Origin: Xanthobacteraceae bacterium
Lineage (GTDB): Bacteria; Pseudomonadota; Alphaproteobacteria; Rhizobiales; Xanthobacteraceae
Length of the DNA: 50,839 bases
Direction: 5' to 3'
Assembly: GCA_031291445.1 (NCBI GenBank)
Contig: JARLJA010000194.1
Location: forward strand, 1-50,839
Made by a program: the position numbers and the translations under genes. Position 1 is the first letter of the stretch. Each line of letters starts with the position of its first letter. The notes under the pieces were generated by a model. That model was not told where the DNA came from. It searched no databases and saw nothing but the letters and a program-made list of their open reading frames with translations. Below, in pieces: positions 42,815 to 50,839 of the stretch.

Positions 42815-44221
42815 ATGACCAGACCGGCCAGCGCGCGCGTGCGCGGGGCAAGTCCAGTTAGCGCGCTGCGGTTCGCCGCGACGGCTTGTCTGGCTGCGCT
42901 GGTGTCGTGCCTTTCGTCGTCGCCGGGCCGCGCCGCTTGCATGCCCGGCGGCCCCTGCATCAGCGTCTCGCCACCCACGCTCAGTTCGCCACCGCCGACC
43001 TATTCGCCGCCACCGACCTATTCACCGCCGACCTATTCACCACCGCCGGTCTACGTGCCGCCCCAGCCCTCGCCGGCGGAGCTGCAGCAGCGGCAGGCCA
43101 ATCTGATCAACGACCAGGGCCTCGCCGCCGCACAGCGCGGCGACTACGCCGAGGCGATCCGGCTATACCAACAGGCGCTGGCGTTATCGACCTTCGCCAA
43201 CAGCGCCCTGATCATCCGCCACAACATCGCCGCCTCCTATTCCCACCTCGCGCGGCAGGCCGACGACCGCGGCGCCAGCGCCGAGGCGCTGCGCATGATC
43301 GAACTGGCCATGCAGTACAATCCCGACGAACGCACGCTGGACTGGCCGGGCTGGGCGCGCAGCCTGCGCGAGCGGATCCGCGAGCGCCAGGAGGCAGTGC
43401 AGGAGGCGGGCCATGACCTCAAGGAGGCCGGCGAGCGCATCAAGGCGGCACAATTCGCCGCCGCCAACACCAGGCTCGACTCCGCCGGCGAGCTGCTCAA
43501 GAGCCAGACCTTCGCCCGCTCGCAGGAGCAGATGAACGCGGCGCGCAACGTGCTCGCCCAGGCCGCGACGCCGCCCGCCCAAGGCGGCGGCGCAGCCGGC
43601 GGCAACACCAAATTCTTCGGCACCAAGGTCGGCCCCGGTCAGGAGGCGGCAGGCCCGACCGTGCCGCCGGGCACGCCGACGACCTATTCGTCGACCGGCC
43701 AGCAGCTAAATGCGGCGGCCACCAGCGCCGAGGCCGCGGCCTGCGTGATGGAAGGACGGGGCAATTGCCCGCAGGGGCAGCCACTCCCAACCCCCACGCT
43801 GAGCAGCAGCCAGTCTCCGGCGTTCAACCAGATGGCGGCGCGGGTCGGCGCCATTCCCGCGCTGGCGAACAACCATGAGTTCCAGACCCGGTTCGCTTAT
43901 TATCGCAGCCTCGACAGCCTGATGGTCGAGACCCGGGCCAAGATCGCGGCGGTGCAGAAGCAGATCGACAGCGACCCGGGCGACCGCGAGATCCTCACCG
44001 TGCAAAAGCAGACCCTGGAGAACACCGCCAGGATCATCGACACCGACCGCGGCAACGCCAGGAAGTCGGTGGACGAGCAAGCTAAGACCCTGTCGATCAG
44101 CCTGGACTGGCCGCCGGAAGAGGCCGCGCCGACCGCCGGCGGGCCCGCCGCGCCGCCAGCCCCACCCGGCTCTCCCCCCGCCGAGCAGCCGCCGGCCAAG
44201 CCCGGCGAAGGACGCCCATGA
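42815..44221 (+). CDS. Exported TPR-like protein with Pro-rich N-terminus
   Basis: A 468-residue exported protein. The signal covers about 1-41 (basic start, then A-A-T-A-C-L-A-A-L-V-S-C), after which S-P-P-P-T-Y and related units repeat about four times (58-83), an extensin-like Pro-rich linker. Residues about 95-190 look like one or two TPR units (G-D-Y-A-E-A-I-R-L-Y-Q-Q-A-L). The rest is helical, Ala-rich and low in complexity, with a Pro-rich end. Family unknown. Its stop overlaps the start of the next gene (ATGA), so they are coupled. It probably interacts with the periplasmic products of the following genes. Confidence 0.65.
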   Translation: MTRPASARVRGASPVSALRFAATACLAALVSCLSSSPGRAACMPGGPCISVSPPTLSSPPPTYSPPPTYSPPTYSPPPVYVPPQPSPAELQQRQANLINDQGLAAAQRGDYAEAIRLYQQALALSTFANSALIIRHNIAASYSHLARQADDRGASAEALRMIELAMQYNPDERTLDWPGWARSLRERIRERQEAVQEAGHDLKEAGERIKAAQFAAANTRLDSAGELLKSQTFARSQEQMNAARNVLAQAATPPAQGGGAAGGNTKFFGTKVGPGQEAAGPTVPPGTPTTYSSTGQQLNAAATSAEAAACVMEGRGNCPQGQPLPTPTLSSSQSPAFNQMAARVGAIPALANNHEFQTRFAYYRSLDSLMVETRAKIAAVQKQIDSDPGDREILTVQKQTLENTARIIDTDRGNARKSVDEQAKTLSISLDWPPEEAAPTAGGPAAPPAPPGSPPAEQPPAKPGEGRP

Positions 44222-45372
44222 CGGCGATAGCGAAGGCAACGCCGACACCCCGGCGGACGCGGAGCCTGGCCGCGCGCTGGTGCGCGGCGGTCGCCGTGGT
44301 GATGGCGAGTTCCGCTGCGCTGGCGCAGGGCCAGCCGCTGCCGGTGCTCGTGGAGATACCGGCGAACATCGCCGCGGCCCGTCCGCTGCTGGTGGGCCAG
44401 CGCGGCGACCTGCAGAAGGAACGCAGCACGCTCCACGACACGGTGATGAAGCTCAACACCGACTGCGCCAACATCAAGGAGAGCGACACCGCCACGATCG
44501 CCGGCTGCACCACCCGCAAGCAGAACCTCGCTACCGCGCTCTCCCGACATATCGACAAGAGCAACGCCTTCAACGGCGCGATCAAGGCTGCGATGCAATG
44601 CGTGCGATGGTCGGACCAGCTGGCCTCGGACCGCTCCGCGCTGGAGCGGCAGCAGAAGACCGGCGCCATGGGCCTGGAGGAACTGGCGCGCTGGAAGAAG
44701 GCCAACGAGGACGCCCAGAACGACGCGCTCAAGACCGCAGCGAAGCTGCTGCTGGGCGCGGTCGCCGATCAGCTGCAGGACAAGATCCGCTCGCTGAACG
44801 GCTTCAAGGGGGCGCTGACGCGCTACCAGAACCTCGCGGAGAAAAAGCACATTCCGCTCGGTGTCCTGCGCGACAAGATCGAGCGCGCCGCCCAGGGCTA
44901 CGCCAACACCATGGTGCTGGTCAGCGGCGGCCGGCTGATGGAAGGCGCCGGCACGCTGACCAACACGCTCTCCGTCGTCGGCAACGAGGTGGCTGTGATC
45001 GGCGGCCATATGGCGCAGACCAACGACTCGGTCCGCGAGCTGCTCGACGATCCCGGCCTCAAGGAGCTGTTGGAGTCGGACAGCGCTGGCATCGACCTTT
45101 CGAAGGATCTCGTCGCCATGGCGGCCACCTCGCAGCAACTGGCCAGGCTGCAGCGGGTGGTCGGGCCTGGCGCGGATCTCGCGAGCTTCATCGTCGACTA
45201 CGGCTACGACGCGGTGAAGTGGAAGGAGAGCCGGGACCGCATCGTCCAGCAGTATCAGCTCTCGGACCAGGGCCTCGAAGCGGTGGCGGCCCTGAAGGCG
45301 CAGATCGAATGCACGGTGCAGCGACTGCACGACTGCGAGGCGGGCCGCGAGGTCGGCCCTTGTGGCCATTGA
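44218..45372 (+). CDS. Exported helical protein, unknown
   Basis: A 384-residue protein with an export signal (R-R-T-R-S-L-A-A-R-W-C-A-A-V-A-V-V, then S-A-A-L-A near 36). The mature part is mainly helical and charged, with Cys pairs such as T-D-C-A-N and A-G-C-T-T, and a central coiled-coil-like segment. I recognise no domain. The start overlaps the upstream TPR-like gene; a YARHG-domain gene follows after about 50 bases. The set of three may act together at the cell envelope. Confidence 0.6.
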   Translation: MTAIAKATPTPRRTRSLAARWCAAVAVVMASSAALAQGQPLPVLVEIPANIAAARPLLVGQRGDLQKERSTLHDTVMKLNTDCANIKESDTATIAGCTTRKQNLATALSRHIDKSNAFNGAIKAAMQCVRWSDQLASDRSALERQQKTGAMGLEELARWKKANEDAQNDALKTAAKLLLGAVADQLQDKIRSLNGFKGALTRYQNLAEKKHIPLGVLRDKIERAAQGYANTMVLVSGGRLMEGAGTLTNTLSVVGNEVAVIGGHMAQTNDSVRELLDDPGLKELLESDSAGIDLSKDLVAMAATSQQLARLQRVVGPGADLASFIVDYGYDAVKWKESRDRIVQQYQLSDQGLEAVAALKAQIECTVQRLHDCEAGREVGPCGH

Positions 45373-45423
45373 CCTGAATCAAGACCCGCCCCCGTCGGGC
45401 ATTTCTAATGGCGGCAACCCAGG

Positions 45424-46068
45424 ATGACGTGGCACATGATCCATTCGCATCAGAGGCAAGCCGTGCTCGCCGCGGCGCTGCTGCTGGCGGCGCTGCCCGT
45501 GCGCTCCGCGCTCGCCCAGGACTGCGCCGCATTCCAGACCGCGGTCGGCACGGTGATCACCGCATTCGACACCCTGCGGGCGCAGACCCGGCGCTACGAG
45601 GGCGCCTCCGACGTGCCGCAATACGACGCCGGCGTCTGCAGCTCGGCGCGGGATCTCAAGGACCGCGCCAATTCCGCGCTGCTCGCCAATTCCGGCTGCG
45701 ATGCCAACACGGTGGACGCCGTCAAGCAGATGCGCGACAGCGCCGACAACGAGATCGGGCTGTTCTGCACCCGCCCCCAGGCGGCGCCGACCTCCAGCGC
45801 GCCGGCCGCCGCGGACGGCGGCTTCATCTTCCCGGATTCCGATCGCCGGCTGCTGAGCCCGGCCGAGGTGTCGCGGCTGTCGACCGGGCAACTGCGGATC
45901 GCCCGCAACGAGATCTATGCCCGGCGCGGCCGCTATTTCCAGTCCGACGATCTCAAACAGTATTTCGGCGGGTTTTCCTGGTATCGCCCCAACAGCTGGA
46001 ATCCCGATCTGAACGCCGTCGAGCGGCAGAACGTACAGGTGATCCAGGATGCCGAGCGCCGCCGCTAG
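45424..46068 (+). CDS. Exported YARHG-domain protein
   Basis: A 214-residue exported protein with a signal peptide (hydrophobic core near 14-28, A-L-A-Q-D cleavage near 29-32). The C-terminal domain contains L-R-I-A-R-N-E-I-Y-A-R-R-G-R-Y-F near 158-173 and F-S-W-Y-R-P-N, the YARHG pattern, an extracellular domain of unknown action often found with envelope or peptidase proteins. The start may be Met1 (45424) or Met5 (45436). Its last 20 bases overlap the next gene, an M15 peptidase, supporting a shared cell-wall role. Confidence 0.75.
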   Translation: MTWHMIHSHQRQAVLAAALLLAALPVRSALAQDCAAFQTAVGTVITAFDTLRAQTRRYEGASDVPQYDAGVCSSARDLKDRANSALLANSGCDANTVDAVKQMRDSADNEIGLFCTRPQAAPTSSAPAAADGGFIFPDSDRRLLSPAEVSRLSTGQLRIARNEIYARRGRYFQSDDLKQYFGGFSWYRPNSWNPDLNAVERQNVQVIQDAERRR

Positions 46069-46846
46069 CAGGATCGGCTGGAGACTTGCCACGGCCGCGC
46101 TGGCGCTGTGGGCCGCGACATCTCCGCTCCGCGCCCAGGACGACGCCGCGCGCGCGGCGCTCGACGCGCTCGTCGCTACCTATCCGCAGGCGCTGGCCGG
46201 CCACGACGGTGCGGCGCTGCGCTGGCGCGACGGCACGGTGATGCCGGCAACCGACGGTGCCGCGCCCAAGAGCTTCGCGGAGCTGTTGCGCCATGCCTCG
46301 ATCGTGGATCAGTTCCGTATCCCCTATCCGCCCGGACGCCTCGACGCGCCGCCGGCCGTCGATGCCGATCCCGGCCGCTTCCGCAACACCGCGTTCTTCG
46401 TCAAGCTGTACGGCGACTGCAGCAAAGGCGAGGTGTCGGCGCGGCTCGTGTCAATCCCCTGGCTGCCCAGAACCTGGGGCAAGTCGATCCAGGTCACGGC
46501 GGTGAATGGCGCCGCCGACGCGCTGCGCGCGGTGTCGCTGGAGATCGACGCGCTGCCCGCCGACATCAAGCGCGCCGCCTACCCCATCGCCGGCACCTAC
46601 AATTGCCGGGCGGTGGCCGACACCGGCCAGCCGAGCCCACACAGCTACGGCATCGCCATCGACCTCAACACCGCCGTGTCCGACTACTGGTACTGGCAGC
46701 CGCATGGCGGCGCGATCCGCTACCGCAACCGCATGCCGCAGGAGATCGTCGCGATCTTCGAGAAGCACGGCTTCATCTGGGGCGGCAAGTGGTATCACTT
46801 CGACACCATGCATTTCGAGTATCGGCCGGAGCTGCTGGGGCGGTGA
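46049..46846 (+). CDS. M15-family D-Ala-D-Ala carboxypeptidase/endopeptidase
   Basis: A 265-residue exported zinc peptidase of the VanY/M15 type. A signal peptide (about 1-29) precedes a mature part with the metal ligands in S-P-H-S-Y-G-I-A-I-D (His and Asp, near 205-214) and W-Y-H-F-D-T-M-H-F near 249-257, where the last His completes the site. It would cut D-Ala bonds or cross-links in peptidoglycan. It overlaps the YARHG gene by 20 bases, so the two are translated together. This is the only gene in the run 42815-46846 whose reaction is clear. Confidence 0.85.
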   Translation: MPSAAASRIGWRLATAALALWAATSPLRAQDDAARAALDALVATYPQALAGHDGAALRWRDGTVMPATDGAAPKSFAELLRHASIVDQFRIPYPPGRLDAPPAVDADPGRFRNTAFFVKLYGDCSKGEVSARLVSIPWLPRTWGKSIQVTAVNGAADALRAVSLEIDALPADIKRAAYPIAGTYNCRAVADTGQPSPHSYGIAIDLNTAVSDYWYWQPHGGAIRYRNRMPQEIVAIFEKHGFIWGGKWYHFDTMHFEYRPELLGR

Positions 46847-46962
46847 GAGGCCGCCGGCGCACCAACCATTGCAACGACCGCGACCAGTCGGTCGGGGCGA
46901 TGATCGTCGGCGCCGACACGGCGCCCGGCGGCCTCGTGGCGACGATGCCCCATGTCCCTCTC

Positions 46963-47724
46963 TCAGAGCGACCAGTCCAAGGACCGGCCGAGGAGGCGAT
47001 CTACACGCGCCGTGAGGTTACCGAAATACTGCTCCATCACGGCATCGCTGGCGGCATCGTATGAGTCATGGGGCGGTGCCGCGTTGCTGAAAGGCGCCTC
47101 TGGTCCGAAACCCGCCACGTCTATGTTCAGGAACTCCGCGACGGTCCGCTTCACGCGATCCGGCTCCCGCCGAAACTCGGCAAGGCTCATGACCAGGAAG
47201 TTCTCGCGGGGATACAACCTGAAGTAACGATCGAGCTGTTCATCGTAGATGGACGACCGAAGATACATGAAATTCCAGAAATAGTGCCGACAATTCGCAA
47301 AGAATTCGAGAGAACGAAAGCGCTCGGCTTCCAGAAGCAGCGCCTCGTGAAACCGTTCGGCAAGTTCGAGCGGGCGCCCGTCCTCATGCATGGCGCGCCG
47401 CATATGCCGATAGAGGGAGTGGGCCCGCGCCTTGGGATGGCGCAGCATGACAAGGAACTTCGCGTCCGGGAACAGGTCGCGGAGTAGCGGCGACGTCTCG
47501 GGATTCGAAAAATAGACGTGCGACGAGTCCACGCGATACCGCTTCGGCGAGTTGAAGAGCCTGAAGTAATCCACGGGATTCTTCACGACCTGGAAATGGC
47601 TGCAGAAGAAGCTGGGCTCCTTCGGGTTGCTCACCATGATGTCCGGGTGTCCCCCCAGCAGGTCGTAGAGGGAGGTGGTGCCGCATTTCCCGGCACCCAG
47701 TATGAACAGGTTGGGCGTTGCCAT
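46963..47724 (-). CDS. Sulfotransferase (heparan-sulfate-type)
   Basis: A 253-residue sulfotransferase. The PAPS 5' loop is G-A-G-K-C-G-T-T-S-L near 10-19, and the 3'-phosphate site is L-V-M-L-R-H-P near 103-109, followed by R-A-H-S. K-E-P-S-F-F near 43-48 matches the Glu-containing substrate region of heparan N-/O-sulfotransferase-like bacterial proteins. I chose the ATG at 47724 because the P-loop follows at once; the upstream 20 codons are not family-like. It is divergent from the GT-C-like membrane protein at 48006, and both could act on a glycan. Confidence 0.82.
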   Translation of the reverse strand: MATPNLFILGAGKCGTTSLYDLLGGHPDIMVSNPKEPSFFCSHFQVVKNPVDYFRLFNSPKRYRVDSSHVYFSNPETSPLLRDLFPDAKFLVMLRHPKARAHSLYRHMRRAMHEDGRPLELAERFHEALLLEAERFRSLEFFANCRHYFWNFMYLRSSIYDEQLDRYFRLYPRENFLVMSLAEFRREPDRVKRTVAEFLNIDVAGFGPEAPFSNAAPPHDSYDAASDAVMEQYFGNLTARVDRLLGRSLDWSL

Positions 47725-48005
47725 GAAGCCTCTTCGCGTCGCAAACGTCGCAATATCAGACAAATGACCGTTGTCTACCCCCATTTCTGCCGACCGGAAT
47801 CCGCGCTGCGGCGCCTCCTCCTCGGCTTCATCGGCGCTCCCCGGCTATGGTCTCGTCACGATCGAAGCGCAGGCAGTCCGGGGGCCGGTCGCGCGCTCAT
47901 TCGCCTTGGCACCCGATGGGGCTGCTCTGGCGTTGCCGCGCAGAGGTTGATCGCGCCCAAGTTGCGATGATACGAATACCCCTCCAGTATCCAAAGGGGA
48001 CCCCA

Positions 48006-49700
48006 ATGACCACCAAGGAGGACGCGCTGCCTGGCGCCCCATTGGGAGGCCGCCGTGTCCTTCCGGCTGCCATTTCGCTATCCCACCCAAATCAGCTCCT
48101 GATCTGGCTTGGCGCGATGTCGGCCGCCGCCGTTCTGACGGTGCTTTGGCTGCTGCTGGATGCAACCGGGGGCGTCCTGGCCTACTCGATCGATGACAGC
48201 TATATCGCGATGGCGTTGAGCGAACGCATCGCGCAGGGCACCTACGGCATCAATCTCGGCGAGCCTGCGAACGTATCCTCTTCAGCGATCTATCCGTTCC
48301 TGCTTCTCCTCGGCGTCAACACGCCGTGGCACGTCGCTACGCCGCTGCTCGTCAACGTCGTGGGGGCCGCCATTTCGCTATGGGCAATTTCCCGGACCGT
48401 CGCGTTCTCCCGGCTGACGGCGAACGGCCTTCAGACGTTCATCCTGTCGGGCCTCATCTTCGTGTTTCTGCTCTGCCTGAACTTCATCGGCGTGATCTTC
48501 ATCGGCCTCGAGCATTCGCTGCAGATCGCGGCGGCCCTGGTCATCTTGGCAGGCATCGTCGGCACGCTGCAAGGCAACTCCGTGCCGGCCTGGCTGGTCG
48601 CCGCGATCGCCATCGCCCCGCTCATCAGGTTCGAGGGGATCGCCGGATCACTGCTCGCGGTCGCTGCCCTCCTCGTCCTCGGCTTCCGGCGTCAGGCCGC
48701 CGCAGGCGCGCTGCTCGGCGCGTCCGGTGTCGGCATCTTTGCAGCCGCCATGAAAATGATGGACCTTCCCGTCGTTCCGGTATCCATCACACTGAAGTCC
48801 CCGATCGCCACCGCCGCCCAATTCGGAAATTCGTCATCGATCATCGCCGCCGTCACGACGCGAATGGCCGAGCTCTCGGCCGTGCCGGTCGCCCCGGTCC
48901 TCCTCGTTCTCATCGCCCTTGCGGTGATCGGCGGCTGCATCGGCGTTATCCGAAATCGAAATTGGAGGGAGGCAATCGTCCCGCTTTACGCCGCCGGCGT
49001 GATGGGCGCCCATCTTGTCGCCGGCGGATTCCGGTGGTTCGAACGATACGACGTCTATGCGCTCCTGACCGGAGTGGTCGGCCTGCTGTACATCTACCGC
49101 GATTTCTGGCGATGGGCATTGAGCGCGTTGAGCAGCCCGTTCCTGTCCAGGGAGCACGATGGCTATGCGTTTCCCAGATTCTTGGCATCCTTCGCCATCG
49201 TCGGAACGGCCGTGCTTTCGGTCATCAATTTCAACGCCGATCATTGGCTGGCGACCAAGGTCACGCCGGCCGCGGCGAAAAACATCCTGGACCAACAGGG
49301 TCAGATGTCCAGGTTCGTCACCGATTTCTATAAGGCCCCTGTCGCCGTCAACGACCTCGGGTACGTTGCCTGGCGAAATCCATACTACGTCCTCGACCTG
49401 GTCGGCCTCGGCTCCGACGAAGTCGTGAAGATAAAACTTGCGCGCAGCTTCGATGAAGCAGCCATATCCGATCTGATCGACCGGCACGGGATCGGCCTCG
49501 CCATGATCTATCATTGGGTTACCAAGGGCAAAGGCTGGGAGCAGGTCGCCAGCCTTCACCTTAGCACGCCCCGCGTGTCGCCGGCGGACTCGGTCGTCTA
49601 CTTCTATCGCACTCCCAATGGCTCAGCTCAAAAGATCGCGGACGCCCTCAGCCGATTCAAGGCAGCACTTCCCGACGGGGTTCGGCTCGATATGCCGTAG
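48006..49700 (+). CDS. GT-C-like multispanning glycosyltransferase
   Basis: A 564-residue inner-membrane protein with about ten hydrophobic helices. The first periplasmic loop holds I-D-D-S-Y-I-A near 58-64, an Asp-Asp motif at the place where GT-C transferases using lipid-linked sugars have their catalytic acid. A-N-V-S-S-S-A-I-Y-P-F-L and, in the C-terminal loop, V-N-D-L-G-Y and L-D-L-V-G-L-G-S match the same superfamily (AftB/ArnT-like designs). Donor, probably a polyprenyl-phosphate sugar, and acceptor are unknown. The ATG at 48006 follows AAAGGGGA; the longer frame has no added domain. It is divergent from a sulfotransferase gene. Confidence 0.7.
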   Translation: MTTKEDALPGAPLGGRRVLPAAISLSHPNQLLIWLGAMSAAAVLTVLWLLLDATGGVLAYSIDDSYIAMALSERIAQGTYGINLGEPANVSSSAIYPFLLLLGVNTPWHVATPLLVNVVGAAISLWAISRTVAFSRLTANGLQTFILSGLIFVFLLCLNFIGVIFIGLEHSLQIAAALVILAGIVGTLQGNSVPAWLVAAIAIAPLIRFEGIAGSLLAVAALLVLGFRRQAAAGALLGASGVGIFAAAMKMMDLPVVPVSITLKSPIATAAQFGNSSSIIAAVTTRMAELSAVPVAPVLLVLIALAVIGGCIGVIRNRNWREAIVPLYAAGVMGAHLVAGGFRWFERYDVYALLTGVVGLLYIYRDFWRWALSALSSPFLSREHDGYAFPRFLASFAIVGTAVLSVINFNADHWLATKVTPAAAKNILDQQGQMSRFVTDFYKAPVAVNDLGYVAWRNPYYVLDLVGLGSDEVVKIKLARSFDEAAISDLIDRHGIGLAMIYHWVTKGKGWEQVASLHLSTPRVSPADSVVYFYRTPNGSAQKIADALSRFKAALPDGVRLDMP

Positions 49701-49994
49701 GGCCTGGATGAGTTCAAGGTGATGGGAGTCGAAACCGCGCAAGCCCTGATGCGTGGCGGACACCCCGTTCATGCAGAGCTCGGCAAGGCCGATTGAGATG
49801 AGTTTTCGTACGCGGATTTGGCGGAAGGGGTGGCCGCCATACTATCGTTCGGGCAGGTTCGTCCGTAGTCGCGGTTGTTTCAAAAATGCCACGTTTTACA
49901 GGGTTTTTCGTTCTCTCCGTCTTTCCTCGCCCGCCGCTGTCCGCTACAATCCGGCTCAAGTGCTAGGGCACATGCTAGGGCAGAGGAGAGGGCA
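49701..49994. other. Non-coding gap before the integrase, possible attachment side
   Basis: About 290 bases without a supported gene. Read on the minus strand, GGTTTCGACTCCCATCACC (49721-49739) looks like the 3' half of a tRNA T-arm and acceptor, but no matching 5' half is present. If the integrase here inserted in a tRNA gene this could be an attachment remnant. That is speculative. Confidence 0.25.
49961..49982. repeat. Direct repeat upstream of the integrase
   Basis: TGCTAGGGCA occurs twice (49961-49970 and 49973-49982), two bases apart and 12 bases before the integrase ATG. It overlaps the likely promoter/leader and could be a binding site for a regulator or the integrase arm domain. Pattern only. 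Confidence 0.4.
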
Positions 49995-50702
49995 ATGGCG
50001 CGCAAAATCAACCGGCTGAATGCGCGGGCGGTGGCGACGATAACGAAGCACGGCCGCCATGCTGATGGTGGCGGGCTTTATCTCTCAATTTCGCCGAACG
50101 GCGGCCGGCGATGGGTTTTCCTGTTCCGCTGGCATCGTAAGCCCACCGAAATCGGGTTCGGTTCGGCGCGTGACGTGACGCTTGCCCGCGCCCGCGAACT
50201 GGCCTCGCAAGCGCGCACCAAGCTCGCTGAGAGCGTCAATCCAAAGGACGCCAGAAGGCCGTCAGGAGGCGCCACGTTCGGTGAATGTGCCGATCGGGTG
50301 ATTGAGGCCATGCGCCCGTCCTGGCGCAACAGTAAACACGCCGCGCAATGGGAAATGACGTTGCGGGACTATGCTGCTCCGCTTCGTCGCTTGCCGGCAG
50401 ACAAGATCACCACCGATGACGTGCTGTCGGTATTGAAGCCAATTTGGAACACGAAGCCTGAAACCGGTTCCCGGCTCCGCGGGCGGATCGAGCGCGTGCT
50501 TGATGCGGCCAAGGCGCAAGGGCTACGCAGCGGCGAGAATCCGGCGCGGTGGCGCGGCCATCTGGATCAACTCTTGCCGAAGCGCCAGCAACTCACACGC
50601 GGGCATCACGCCGCAATGAATTATGCCGAGCTGCCGGCCTTCATGAGCGACTTGCAGGCGCGGCAGGCCATGGCTGCGCAGGCGCTTGAATTTGCCATCT
50701 GA
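49995..50702 (+). pseudogene. int: Tyrosine integrase, cut by an IS element
   Basis: The 5' part (235 residues) of a phage- or island-type tyrosine recombinase. The N-terminal DUF4102 arm-binding domain is clear (H-A-D-G-G-G-L-Y-L-S-I, W-V-F-L-F-R-W, G-F-G-S-A-R-D near 50-60, L-A-R-A-R). The core-binding domain follows (about 95-200). The catalytic domain with the R-H-R-Y residues is missing: after A-L-E-F-A-I the frame meets a TGA that belongs to the end of the inserted IS, where relatives continue with the L-T-A-A-R-T-G-E-V segment. It has a good GAGGAGAGGG ribosome site. It is almost certainly inactive and marks the edge of a former genomic island. Confidence 0.85.
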
Positions 50703-50839
50703 CCTGCCCCTGCCGATTTCCTCCAGATGAAGTTAGAGTCCGGCCCTGTGAAGGACGGACCAATGAAGCGAACCAGGTTTACGGAAGAGCAGATTATCGG
50801 CGTGCTGCGCGAGCATGAGGCGGGGGCGAAAGCCGCCGA
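50701..50839 (+). mobile_element. Left end of an IS3-family element
   Basis: From about 50701 the sequence changes to TGACCTGCCCCTGCCG, an end of the IS3/IS407 type that starts with TG. The insertion interrupts the integrase codon for codon, its TGA serving as the new stop. A transposase orfA starts 62 bases inside. The right end is outside the window. Confidence 0.75.
50763..50839 (+). CDS. IS3-family transposase OrfA, partial
   Basis: The ATG at 50763 begins M-K-R-T-R-F-T-E-E-Q-I-I-G-V-L-R-E-H-E, the well-known helix-turn-helix start of IS3-group OrfA, and the frame is open to the window end (25 codons). OrfA with OrfB makes the transposase by frameshifting. Only the beginning can be seen. 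Confidence 0.85.
   Translation, partial: MKRTRFTEEQIIGVLREHEAGAKAA

Noticed and set aside
42990-43070. Repeated units resembling a small tandem or CRISPR-like array
   Set aside because: They are in-frame codons of a Pro-rich linker (S-P-P-P-T-Y units) with no spacers, inside an exported protein.

Overview
The window is high-GC DNA from an alphaproteobacterium, most likely a Bradyrhizobium/Rhodopseudomonas-type member of the Nitrobacteraceae. The main evidence is the housekeeping run dacC-like, tmk, holB, metG, tatD and an MBL hydrolase with rlpA close by (an order I associate with Rhizobiales), together with intergenic palindromes of the kind common in that family. The assignment rests on gene order and repeat style, not on a search.

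Layout. (1) 1-7443, minus strand: a Wadjet (JetABCD) plasmid-defence operon. It looks damaged: jetC changes frame at a run of eight A residues, and jetD stops being recognisable before the end of its Toprim domain, next to unrelated DNA and the start of another gene. A 5'-truncated trypsin-like gene lies upstream. (2) 7524-13170: an SDR oxidoreductase divergent from a TRAP transporter (DctP, fused DctQM) and an acyl-CoA ligase, which suggests uptake and CoA activation of an organic acid. A perfect 8-bp inverted repeat lies between the divergent genes. (3) 13171-22426: the housekeeping operon, interrupted by an epoxide hydrolase, then rlpA and a metallophosphatase. The DacC-like protein lacks two of its three classical active-site motifs. 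(4) 22637-29802: a GT4 glycosyltransferase, a 905-residue three-domain glycosyltransferase, a DASS transporter and an oleate hydratase. (5) 30069-40583: the most unusual part. A five-gene minus-strand run encodes a GT71-like transferase, a PqqD-like protein, an HprK-like kinase, a 99-residue protein with a signal-like segment and a Thr/Pro-rich mucin-like tail, and a GT2-TPR transferase. Around it lie an epimerase-glycosyltransferase fusion, an NTP_transf_5-type protein, a GT62-like transferase, a sulfotransferase and a GT90. I read this as a candidate system for making a modified (glycosylated, possibly phosphorylated or sulfated) peptide. (6) 40833-46846: exported or membrane proteins, several of unknown function, ending with a YARHG protein and an M15 peptidase. 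(7) 46963-50839: another sulfotransferase, a GT-C-like membrane protein, and a tyrosine integrase cut by the left end of an IS3-family element at the window edge.

The functional core of region 5 is inference from family membership and gene order. No precursor processing, glycosylation or export is proven by the sequence. No tRNA, rRNA or CRISPR array was seen.
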